DNA of 64,000 nt from Acidovorax delafieldii (GTDB lineage: Bacteria > Pseudomonadota > Gammaproteobacteria > Burkholderiales > Burkholderiaceae_C), in assembly GCA_002377855.1 (NCBI GenBank), contig DFQQ01000027.1:69840-133839 (forward strand), read 5' to 3'. The position numbers and the translations under genes were made by a program. The stretch's first letter is position 1, and every line of letters begins with the position of its first letter. Positions 54,491 through 62,165 of the stretch are shown here, in pieces. The notes under the pieces were generated by a model. That model was given only the letters and a program-made list of their open reading frames with translations. It made no database searches and was not told the DNA's origin.

Positions 54491-55183
54491 TTACATCCCC
54501 AAGGATTTGAGCAGGTCGTCCGTGTCGCTGTCGATGTGCGGGGCCGGTGCGGCGGCTGATGCGGCCGCCGCGTTGTGCGACTCCGCCATCAGGGCGTCAG
54601 GGTCCGGGGTTTCCTGGGGCTCGAAGTCGTAGAGCTTGATGAACTCAGTGCGGTCAATCGCCAGTTCAAGATAGAAGATATTGTTGTTGCCCGTATAGAA
54701 GGTCACGCGCCGGGCTTCAGGGTTGTCGAGGTTCGCGTCCACGCTCAACATCACCTGCTTGTTCAGCACCAGCATCTTGGGCTGGTTTTGCGTAATGTGG
54801 GTTTGCAGTTCGCGGCGGATCTTGCCGGTGAAGTCACCCACCACCTGGTTCATCAGCTCGCCCATGACGTTGCTGACTTCGTCAGAGGTGTAAGAAGACA
54901 CCAGGTCTTCCTTGGACATGCCCATGCTCAGCAGGTAGCTTTGGTACAGCTCCATGGCGGCCTGACCAGAGAAATTGATGATGACCAAGCCCGAGAAGCC
55001 GCCATCAAACAGCACAAAGCAGCCAATGTCGGGCTTGAGGCAGGTTTTGGAGATGCGTTGCACCATGCCGGAGTAGTGCACTTGGCTCTGCGTGGCCACG
55101 CTGAGCACGCGGGTGACCGAGTTGCACAGGCTCATCAGCAGGTCTTCTGTGCCGAATACGACGGGTTTATCTGGGTGGCTCAT
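54491..55183 (-). CDS. DUF3334 family protein, CheC/CheX-like
   Basis: A 230-aa cytoplasmic protein. It matches DUF3334 in TEDLLMSLCNSVTRVLSVATQ, MVQRISKTCLKPDIGCFVLFDGGFSGL and the block DEVSNVMGELMNQVVGDFTGK, whose Glu...Asn pattern resembles the phosphatase helix of CheC/CheX. RRVTFYTGNNNIFYLELA closes the conserved part, followed by an acidic, Ala-rich tail ending DTDDLLKSLGM. The ATG at 55183 is used; the longer reading has no family support. A role in chemotaxis or c-di-GMP-linked signalling is inference, helped by the GGDEF/EAL neighbour. Confidence 0.85.
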   Translation of the reverse strand: MSHPDKPVVFGTEDLLMSLCNSVTRVLSVATQSQVHYSGMVQRISKTCLKPDIGCFVLFDGGFSGLVIINFSGQAAMELYQSYLLSMGMSKEDLVSSYTSDEVSNVMGELMNQVVGDFTGKIRRELQTHITQNQPKMLVLNKQVMLSVDANLDNPEARRVTFYTGNNNIFYLELAIDRTEFIKLYDFEPQETPDPDALMAESHNAAAASAAAPAPHIDSDTDDLLKSLGM

Positions 55184-55357
55184 GATGGCGGAGTGCGGTG
55201 CGTTGATCAGAAAGGTATGTTGCGTAGCATAGGCCATGAACCGGCTGCCAGCCATACGCATTGCCCCCGGGGTGGGGCCGAGCACAACAATTGATGGGTT
55301 GATGGGCTTGCACTGTGGCGACCGTACTTGGCAGGCTATTTTCGGCGCGCGGCAGTG

Positions 55358-57868
55358 CTAACGCGCTGGAGTCTGTGCACGCAGCCACTGCTCCAGCAGC
55401 GGTTGCGGGGGCAGGGCTTTGGAGTACAGATAGCCTTGCGCTTCATCGCATTGCAGCTGGGTGAGCAGCGTGGCCTGCGCTGCAGTCTCCACGCCTTCGG
55501 CCACGGTTTCCAGCTTGAGCGCCTTGGCCATGCCGATCACGGCGGTGACGATGGCGCAATTGCCAGGGTGGGTGTCCATATCGTGCACAAAGGACATGTC
55601 AATCTTTAGCTTGAACACAGGGAAGCGCTGCAGCCGCTCCAGCGAGGAGTAACCGGTGCCGAAGTCATCAATGGACAGGCGAAATCCTGCCTCCACCAGC
55701 CGAGAGGCCACATGGCGGGCTTTTTCCGGCTCATTCATCAGCGCCGACTCGGTCATCTCCAGCTCGATCATGCCGGGCTCAACACCTTGGGCGCGCAGTA
55801 GTTGCGGCGCGCGGTCGGCAAATTCCTCGTCCATCATTTGTGCAGCCGACACGTTGACCGCCACGCGGGGCACGACCGCAGCACCGCTGTCTTGCCACAG
55901 GCGGATGTCGCGCGCCGCCTGGGTCAGTGTCCAGTCTCCCAGCTCATTGATGAGCCCTCGCTGTTCGGCTGCGGGGATGAACTCCGCCGGGCTGATCCAC
56001 TGCCCGTCTTCGTCACACCAGCGTGAAAGCGCCTCGACCCCGCACAGAGCACCGGTGGCCAGGTGTACCTTGGGCTGGTAGTGCAGTTGCAGATCACCGC
56101 GGGCCAATGCCCGGGCCAGGCGTGTTCCCAGCGAAATGCGCCGCTCCAGCTGCAGGCCCAGCGAATCCGTGTAGAGGTGGCTGCCGCCCCCCCGCCCTTT
56201 GATGTCGTACATGGCAATGTCGGCATGCTTGAGCAAGTCTTCGACATCTTCACCATGCTCGGGGAACACTGCCACCCCAATGCTGGCGCCGACCTCGAAT
56301 TTGAGGCTGTCGATCTGAACTGTGCGGGTGAGCGCCTGCTGCAGCTGCTGCGCGCGTTGCAGCCTGTCCTCGTCTGCCCTCAGCCTGTAGGCGCACATGA
56401 ATTCATCCCCCCCAACGCGGGCGAAAACGTCGTCTTTGGCGCAAGCCGCGCGGAATCGGCTGGCCAGCTCGCTGAGCACGTTGTCTCCGACGATGTGGCC
56501 GTGGGTGTCGTTGATTTCCTTGAAGCGGTCCAGGTCGACGAAGAGCACGGCAGCCGACTGTCCCTCGTGCCGCGCCTGGTCGAGCATTTGCTGAGCCAGC
56601 ATCATTCCGTTGGTGCGGTTGGGCAGACCGGTGAGCGAGTCGTAAAACGCCAGGCGTTCCATGGCGTGCTCGGTGGCCTTGCGGTCGGTAATGTCCAGCA
56701 CCGTGCCATAGCCGCGGATGGGGTTGCCCTGGCTGTCTTTCTCGATCAGGCCGCGCGTTTCCACCCAACGCACACCGGGGCTGGACTGAACGCGGCATTC
56801 AAACCGGAAGCGTCCCGAGCGCAGGCCCGCGTTCCACTCCCCTTCGATACGGGGCCGATCATCCTCATGGATGGCGGTCAGGAAGTTGGCATAGGTGAGC
56901 GGCTTGGCCATGGGCCAGCCGAAAAGCCGTGCGGCCTGGGGTGTGAGCGTGAACGTGCCGTCGAAATGGGTCTGCCAGGTTCCGATGTTGGCTACCGCCT
57001 GGGCGTTGAGCAAGTCGCGAGTGAGCTGCGTCTGCTCACGCAGGTCTTCAAAAACCAGGAGCAGGCGCTGTTCCTCTCCCTCCTGAGGGGCTGGCAAGAT
57101 GTGGGCGGTGACGCTCACAGGCACTGCAAGGGGGTTGTGGTGCGGGCGCACTGCCAGCGTTTCACGCGCGCTTTGCTCGCGCATGGCAGCGTCGATCAAG
57201 GCCGAAATGTGGGCCACGTCCATCACGTTCGACAGCGGACAACCACGCAGGCTGTTGGGTGCAAAACCAAAGAGATTTTCAAACGCCCTGTTGGCAAACA
57301 CGACCTTCAGGTCCGGGGTGGCCACCATCGTGCCGTAGGGCAGGTTGGCGAAGGCAGCGCCGTAGTCGCGCAAGTCGCTGAGCAACTCGTCGCGGTGCGC
57401 GATGTAGCTGTCAATGGCCAGTCCCACGTCCAGGAACACGACCTTGATGAGTGCCTGGAAGGTGCGCAGCAGGTCGTCGGAATGGGTGTTGCCCACGCCC
57501 CGCGCAATACGGGGTAGCAACTCCGTCAGGTAGTGGCTGTAAGCGCCAAGGTACCAGCCGGGCGACAGGCCCACCTTTGCATGCACCAGGCCCACTCGCA
57601 GGCGGTCCTCAAGGTAGGTCTGGTCATACACGCCGGCCACCAGTGCCTTGAAGTAGGTGGACTGGGATTTTTTCAGACGCCCCAGCGTGGCTTCGTCCGG
57701 AATCAGTGCGCGTGTTTCGCTGAAAGACAGCAGATGGTCGTAAAACGACTCTACAAACCCCGGTGCCTCATCTCCCAGCAGACCTTGCAGACCCCGCAGT
57801 GCGCGCTCATCCCCTGAAGTTAACGACAGAAAATCCTTGCGGCGTTGAAAGTCGCGACTGAGTTCCAC
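55358..57868 (-). CDS. Globin-coupled sensor diguanylate cyclase/phosphodiesterase
   Basis: An 836-aa soluble signalling protein. Residues 1-160 are a sensor globin with the probable haem proximal ligand His96 (VGLVHAKVGLSPGWYLGAY), expected to bind O2. Two PAS domains follow (about 180-285 and 290-405; second with VRWVETRGLIEKDSQGNPI). Then an intact GGDEF domain (RVGGDEFMCAY, GGDEF at 486-490) and an intact EAL domain (GVEALSRW, EAL at 612-614; DDFGTGYSSLERL; AEGVETAAQ). Both catalytic signatures look active, so oxygen may switch between c-di-GMP synthesis and breakdown. No membrane helix. Confidence 0.93.
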   Translation of the reverse strand: MELSRDFQRRKDFLSLTSGDERALRGLQGLLGDEAPGFVESFYDHLLSFSETRALIPDEATLGRLKKSQSTYFKALVAGVYDQTYLEDRLRVGLVHAKVGLSPGWYLGAYSHYLTELLPRIARGVGNTHSDDLLRTFQALIKVVFLDVGLAIDSYIAHRDELLSDLRDYGAAFANLPYGTMVATPDLKVVFANRAFENLFGFAPNSLRGCPLSNVMDVAHISALIDAAMREQSARETLAVRPHHNPLAVPVSVTAHILPAPQEGEEQRLLLVFEDLREQTQLTRDLLNAQAVANIGTWQTHFDGTFTLTPQAARLFGWPMAKPLTYANFLTAIHEDDRPRIEGEWNAGLRSGRFRFECRVQSSPGVRWVETRGLIEKDSQGNPIRGYGTVLDITDRKATEHAMERLAFYDSLTGLPNRTNGMMLAQQMLDQARHEGQSAAVLFVDLDRFKEINDTHGHIVGDNVLSELASRFRAACAKDDVFARVGGDEFMCAYRLRADEDRLQRAQQLQQALTRTVQIDSLKFEVGASIGVAVFPEHGEDVEDLLKHADIAMYDIKGRGGGSHLYTDSLGLQLERRISLGTRLARALARGDLQLHYQPKVHLATGALCGVEALSRWCDEDGQWISPAEFIPAAEQRGLINELGDWTLTQAARDIRLWQDSGAAVVPRVAVNVSAAQMMDEEFADRAPQLLRAQGVEPGMIELEMTESALMNEPEKARHVASRLVEAGFRLSIDDFGTGYSSLERLQRFPVFKLKIDMSFVHDMDTHPGNCAIVTAVIGMAKALKLETVAEGVETAAQATLLTQLQCDEAQGYLYSKALPPQPLLEQWLRAQTPAR

Positions 57869-57967
57869 AAACTACCTATCAATTGCTGAATCCATGAGGC
57901 CGGGAAGTGGCCAGACCATCTTGCGCCAATTCTCCCCCAGGGATGCGCTTTGGTTACAGCTAGTAAC

Positions 57968-57997
57968 CTTGATGTCTGCTGGACTATTGACATCAAG
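57968..57997. promoter_or_regulatory. Inverted repeat between SPOR and globin-sensor genes
   Basis: Perfect 9-bp dyad CTTGATGTC / GACATCAAG around a 12-nt spacer, about 100-130 bp upstream of the globin-sensor start and 34 bp past the SPOR-gene stop. No T tract, so an operator seems more likely than a terminator. The regulator is unknown. Confidence 0.55.
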
Positions 57998-58030
57998 AAA
58001 AATGTTAATAAGTAATTACCCTTGGTTTAC

Positions 58031-59329
58031 CTATTTTTGGAACACTACGGCTTCCAGTTCCAGGGCGCGCACGGCGCTGGCGGCGGTTTCAGCATCGGCG
58101 CGTGAGGCAAACGGACCCACCCGCACACGTGTACGTGCGCCCTTCGCTCCTTCCAGGGTCTGACGAAATGCTGGCAGCCCCTCGTTGAGCAACCGCGATT
58201 GCGCCTTGCGCGCGTTGCCCTCGTCTGCGAACAGGCCCACATTGATATAGAACCCTGGCGCAGAGCCAAGGGGCGCATCGCTGGCGGCGGTACCGCCGCG
58301 AGCAGGTGGTTGGCCACGCACCGCGGCCGCCGTTTTGGCCACAGAGTCTGGCTTGGAGGAAGCTGCTGTCGCTGGTGCGGGCGTCTTTGCACCCGGTGTC
58401 GTATTGGCCTTGTCCAAAGCGCGAGCCGCCTGTTTCGTCGGTTTGTCGACGCGATGGCTGACCGTGGCGGTGGCTGCGCTGGCTTTGCCGGAAGTCTGGC
58501 CTGCACTGACCGGACCGCCTGCCACTGGGCTGGGTTGCACTGCGGATGCACTGTCTGGAGCGGGGGCGATTGCGGCAGCAGGGTTGGCGGGCGTCGTATC
58601 TTCCCCGCTTGGCGGTGGCGTCGCAGCCGAGGGCGCCTCGGCCGGTGTGCCAGCAACTGGCCGCAAGTGGGCCTCGCTTCCCGCTGCCGAGGCTGCGGGG
58701 CGGCTCGACGCCAGCGTGGGCGCGGGTGTATTCCAGGTGGCCGATGGGCTGGGTGGCGTCTGCGATGGAGGGGCTGCCGATGGCACTGCGCCAGCGAACA
58801 TGCCCTGGGGAAACAGCCCGTATGCCAAGAGTCCTGCGGCTGCGATGAGTACGTGCCCACCGATCACCCAGGTGAGCCGTTTGCGCGAGACTGCTTGCCT
58901 GGCCAGCAGGTCGCAGGCTTCTGGAATGTTGGCGGAGGCGGCCAGCGCTTTGGTAACGCGCTTGCGAATGTCGGCGTGCAAGATGGCATGGGCGTACAAC
59001 CCAGGTACAACGCTGCTCACCACCACGAATGCGCCCATCACGCCCCACTCTACGGCCTGGGGCCACTGCAGCAGGGGCCGCCCCAGCCCAAACACCAGCA
59101 GGGCCACCCCCTCGGCAGCTGCTACATACACCAGCGCTGCACCCCACAGCCGCCGAAAAACCATCCAGCCCAGCGTGAAGAAACATGCCGCCCAGTGCCA
59201 ACTGGTCAACGTCCGGCCCACCGCGTCCAGCCGGGCGAACGCGGGGATGTAGCGCTCTGTGTTCACCGGACCCAGGGCAGCCCGGTACAGGCTGTTCACC
59301 GCATTGTCAGACGGTGAATCCAGAGACAT
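58031..59329 (-). CDS. SPOR-domain membrane protein (DUF2628-like N-terminus)
   Basis: A 432-aa protein from the ATG at 59329 (longer ATGs at 59368 and 59404 exist). The N-terminal 130 residues include NTERYIPAFARLDAVGRTLTSWHWAACFFTLGWMVFR and three hydrophobic segments, typical of DUF2628-like proteins. Another helix lies near residues 155-175, then a very long Pro/Ala/Ser/Thr-rich linker. The C-terminal SPOR domain (about 355-430) shows YINVGLFADEGNARKAQSRL and RVRVGPFASRADAETAASAV. SPOR domains bind denuded septal peptidoglycan, suggesting a cell-division-site role. Confidence 0.82.
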   Translation of the reverse strand: MSLDSPSDNAVNSLYRAALGPVNTERYIPAFARLDAVGRTLTSWHWAACFFTLGWMVFRRLWGAALVYVAAAEGVALLVFGLGRPLLQWPQAVEWGVMGAFVVVSSVVPGLYAHAILHADIRKRVTKALAASANIPEACDLLARQAVSRKRLTWVIGGHVLIAAAGLLAYGLFPQGMFAGAVPSAAPPSQTPPSPSATWNTPAPTLASSRPAASAAGSEAHLRPVAGTPAEAPSAATPPPSGEDTTPANPAAAIAPAPDSASAVQPSPVAGGPVSAGQTSGKASAATATVSHRVDKPTKQAARALDKANTTPGAKTPAPATAASSKPDSVAKTAAAVRGQPPARGGTAASDAPLGSAPGFYINVGLFADEGNARKAQSRLLNEGLPAFRQTLEGAKGARTRVRVGPFASRADAETAASAVRALELEAVVFQK

Positions 59330-59656
59330 CAAAGGAATGACAGGGGTGTGGACCGACGGGCGAGGCATCCCCCATTCTGGCATGCCACTTCTGGTTCCGA
59401 TCATGGGAAAAGCAGGGGGCGGGCCGCCTGCGTTCCGTCATGAGCACCGGTTCACAACAGTCCCCGGCACAGGCTGCGTTGGCGCAGCAGCAGGTGGGCT
59501 AGCGTAAGCCACGCAGCATCCGCAGGCTGGCGGATGCGGTTTGAATTGTTGTGCGAGCGGCGTGCTTGAAGCGCTATAAGCTATTGAATTGATAGCGAGC
59601 TTTACATCGGCAGCGCCTGTGCCAAGGGGCTGGCTGCGCGGGTCTAGCGCCGCCTT
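59330..59656. repeat. Intergenic region holding intergenic repeat copy 5
   Basis: 327 bp between two minus-strand genes with no supported ORF. About 59570-59625 carries a degenerate repeat copy (GAAGCGCTATAAGCTATTG, then AATTGATAGCGAGC and CGGCAGCGCCTGTGCC). The rest is featureless to me; the SPOR-gene promoter should lie near the left end. Confidence 0.5.
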
Positions 59657-60649
59657 TCACCCACCGCGCACCATCGCCATGATCTGTCCCGCATCCAAGG
59701 TGGCTGCTTTCTGCCGGATTTGCGGCAGGTACTCGCTCTGTAGTTGCTTGGCGGGGCCCAGCAGGTCTTGAAAGCTGTCGCGCAGCATGGCGGTGCTCAT
59801 CACCCGCCCGCCGGCGTAGTAGCGTTTTGCCACCTGCCCCAGCGCGTAGGTGGTAGCAAAAGAGAACGCCATGCCGGTGGCTGCTTGGCCCATGCCACCC
59901 AGTGCTTTGCCGGCCACCTTGCCCAGCAGGCCGCCCAGCAGCTTGCGTCCAAACTGCTCGACGTACTGCGATGCCATGCCCACGCCGGCAGCGGCGATGA
60001 ACTCTTTGATGTGCCCCCGATCCAGCTCCACGCCGTGGGCCAGCCCAACGGCGTGCACCATCTTGATCTGCAGCGGGATGATCGCCATGGAAGCCCAGGA
60101 CTGGGGCAGCAGTTCCAGCGCTCCGTTGAGCAGCGCATAGTTCAGGATGGATTTGTCCAGCCCAGCGTCGCGCTGCGCAGCGGCCGCATCCGCAAAGCCG
60201 GCGGTGGCGCCCACTGCTGGCATGGCTGGCGCAGAGGTGCTTGCGGTGGGTGGGAGTGCAGCGCTTTCCAGCACGCTGGCCAGGGCCTGCTCTTCCTCCT
60301 CGAACGCTGCGGTGGCCGCACTGCCCAGTTGCAGCGCTTGCTTGAGGCCAAAGAGGAATTCGCGCTCCGCCGGAGTCTGGCGGCCGTCTACATCGCACAC
60401 GCACACGGCCATTTCGTAGGCGAGCTGCCGGTGCGCAGGGTCGTGCAGCGCAGCCGCCGCCGATTGCACGCTGGTGCGGCGCAAAAGCACGTCCTGGTAC
60501 AGACGGGGCAGATCGGGCAGGCCCCCGTCGGCAGCCAGGGACTGCGCGATGCGCCGAATCTCTTCGCGCTCGGTATCGTCCTTGGCGCCGTCGGCAAAAG
60601 CGGCCAGCATGGCAATGGTGAGGACGGATTGTTGCTGCTGCGGGTTCAT
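59657..60649 (-). CDS. TerB-like / DUF697-type protein
   Basis: A 330-aa protein of uncertain role. The N-terminal 120 residues form two TerB-like units: LTIAMLAAFADGAKDDTEREEIRRIAQ and MAVCVCDVDGRQTPAEREFLFGLKQ, each with an acidic D-G-x-x-x-x-E-x-x motif that could bind metal. The C-terminal half (about 165-290) has Gly-rich hydrophobic stretches (MAIIPLQIKMVHAVGLAHG, LLGGLLGKVAGKALGGMGQAATGMAF) reminiscent of DUF697/YcjF-type membrane-associated domains. Tellurite or stress resistance would be a guess. Confidence 0.75.
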   Translation of the reverse strand: MNPQQQQSVLTIAMLAAFADGAKDDTEREEIRRIAQSLAADGGLPDLPRLYQDVLLRRTSVQSAAAALHDPAHRQLAYEMAVCVCDVDGRQTPAEREFLFGLKQALQLGSAATAAFEEEEQALASVLESAALPPTASTSAPAMPAVGATAGFADAAAAQRDAGLDKSILNYALLNGALELLPQSWASMAIIPLQIKMVHAVGLAHGVELDRGHIKEFIAAAGVGMASQYVEQFGRKLLGGLLGKVAGKALGGMGQAATGMAFSFATTYALGQVAKRYYAGGRVMSTAMLRDSFQDLLGPAKQLQSEYLPQIRQKAATLDAGQIMAMVRGG

Positions 60650-60874
60650 TTGAGAGCGCTCTCCACGGTCGGGTCAATAAGGGCATGCGCAGGCTCGCGG
60701 TGGCGGTGCGCGGGTGTCAGCGTGGCATATCGGGGGGGTGCACGCGGTATCAATGGCTGGCGGCGTGGGGTTTTTGCGTGCCACAGCCAACCACAGAGGG
60801 TCATCCTCTCTCAGCCCTGCACCCGCTGCAAGGCCGGCCTAACATGGCAGCTTTGCGTTCCCAGGGGCCCACAC

Positions 60875-61522
60875 ATGACCACCACACTCAAGATTGATTT
60901 CGTTTCCGATGTTTCCTGCCCCTGGTGCATCATCGGCCTCAGGGCGCTCGAGCAGGCTGCGCAACGCTTGCAGGGCACAGTGGAGCTCGATGTGCACTTT
61001 CAACCATTCGAACTGAACCCGCAGATGGGGCCTGAAGGCCAGGACATTGGGGAGCATCTGCAAGAAAAGTACGGTGCAACGCCCGAGCAAAGCCAGCGCA
61101 ACCGCGAAGCCATCGCCGCGCGCGGGGCGGAGCTGGGGTTCACGTTTGGCATGGACAAGCGCAGCCGCATCTACAACACGTTTGATGCACACCGCCTGCT
61201 GCACTGGGCCGAGGAAGAGGGATTGCAATTGCCGCTCAAGCATGCGCTGTTCACGGCCTATTTCACCGACGGGAAAGATCCGAGCAACCACGAGGTGCTG
61301 GTGCAAGTGGCCGCAGGTGTGGGGCTCGATGCTGCAGAAGCCCGCGCCTTGCTGGCATCCGATCGTTACGCCGAAGAGGTGCGAGCGCGCGAGCAGTTCT
61401 ACCTGCAAAACGGCATCCACTCGGTGCCGGCCGTCATCATCAACGAACGCCACCTGATCCAGGGTGGGCAGCCGGTAGAGGTGTTTGAGCAGGCCCTGCG
61501 GCAGATTGCGGTGCAGGCATGA
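60875..61522 (+). CDS. DsbA-family oxidoreductase, FrnE-like
   Basis: A 215-aa cytoplasmic thioredoxin-fold protein of the DsbA/FrnE (polyketide isomerase-like) group. It has the active-site motif CPWC at residues 15-18 (FVSDVSCPWCIIGL), then FQPFELNPQMGPEG, the ALFTAYFTDGKDPSNHEVLVQ helical insert and the cis-Pro region GIHSVPAVIINERHLIQGGQP. No signal peptide. A much longer open frame upstream is only the antisense of the TerB-like gene, so the ATG at 60875 is used. Confidence 0.9.
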   Translation: MTTTLKIDFVSDVSCPWCIIGLRALEQAAQRLQGTVELDVHFQPFELNPQMGPEGQDIGEHLQEKYGATPEQSQRNREAIAARGAELGFTFGMDKRSRIYNTFDAHRLLHWAEEEGLQLPLKHALFTAYFTDGKDPSNHEVLVQVAAGVGLDAAEARALLASDRYAEEVRAREQFYLQNGIHSVPAVIINERHLIQGGQPVEVFEQALRQIAVQA

Positions 61523-61580
61523 TTGCTATTAAAAAAATAGCTGCCTGCGCTTATTTTTAGGACGCTAGAGCCCATTTTTA
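61522..61580. repeat. Comamonadaceae-type short intergenic repeat, copy 6
   Basis: Immediately after the FrnE-like gene. Reads TTGCTATTAAAAAAATAGC, then TGCCTGCGCTTATTTTTAGG and ACGCTAGAGCCCATTTTTA. The head forms a GCTATT/AATAGC hairpin. Confidence 0.65.
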
Positions 61581-61585
61581 CAAAG

Positions 61586-61617
61586 AAAACCCTGAAGCAA
61601 CATCACTGCAGGGTTTT
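61586..61617. terminator. Probable bidirectional terminator between the FrnE-like gene and creA
   Basis: AAAACCCTG / CAGGGTTTT 9-bp stem with a 14-nt loop between two convergent genes. A run of A on the left side and T on the right makes it usable in both directions. Confidence 0.6.
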
Positions 61618-61631
61618 GGCTTTTCGCGCGG

Positions 61632-62165
61632 TTACTTGCGCAGCGGAATGACCTGCGCCCGGTCCACCGGCACCGCCGTCACGCTGTTTTGCGGAGAGCC
61701 GTCCACCAGCTTTTCCGAATAGGTGAGGTACACGAGCGTGTTGCGCGAAGCGTCGACCATGCGCACGATGCGCAAGCGCTTGAAGAGGATGGACATGCGC
61801 TCGCTGAACACCTCTTCCTGCTTTTTGAGGGGCTCGGGAAAGCTGATCGGCCCCACCTGCCGGCAGGCGATCGAAGCCTCGGCGCGGTCTTCAGCCAGGC
61901 CCAGCGTGCCCTTGATGCCGCCAGTGCGTGCCCGCGACACGTAGCAGGTCACGCCCTGCACGCCCGGGTCGTCGTAGGCTTCCACGATGATGTCGTGGTC
62001 GCGGCCCAGCCATTGGAAGGCGGTGTCCACCGTGCCAATCTTCTCGCCGGAAGCCGCCCAGGCAGCTCCAGGAGCTGCGGCCAGCAGCAGGGCGCCTGCC
62101 ACATGGGTCACCAGGGTAGCCGCCAGCGCAGCGGGCGCACGGGGAGAAAGCCAGCGCGCCATCAT
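61632..62165 (-). CDS. creA: CreA family protein
   Basis: A 177-aa protein with a signal peptide (cleavage near AAWAASGEK, about residue 38), so periplasmic. It matches the CreA family through GTVDTAFQWLGRDHDIIVEAYDDPGVQGVTCYVSRARTGGIKG and the KKQEEVFSERMSILFKRLRIVRMVD block. Two Cys may form a disulfide. Function is poorly defined despite the historical name. It overlaps the end of cphA by 4 nt. Confidence 0.9.
   Translation of the reverse strand: MMARWLSPRAPAALAATLVTHVAGALLLAAAPGAAWAASGEKIGTVDTAFQWLGRDHDIIVEAYDDPGVQGVTCYVSRARTGGIKGTLGLAEDRAEASIACRQVGPISFPEPLKKQEEVFSERMSILFKRLRIVRMVDASRNTLVYLTYSEKLVDGSPQNSVTAVPVDRAQVIPLRK

Noticed and set aside
56063..57517. A 484-codon plus-strand frame across the globin-sensor gene
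   Set aside because: Antisense shadow; GGDEF, EAL and globin motifs lie on the minus strand.
59744..60874. Long N-terminal extension of the FrnE-like reading frame
   Set aside because: It is the antisense of the TerB-like gene. DsbA-family homology begins at the ATG at 60875.
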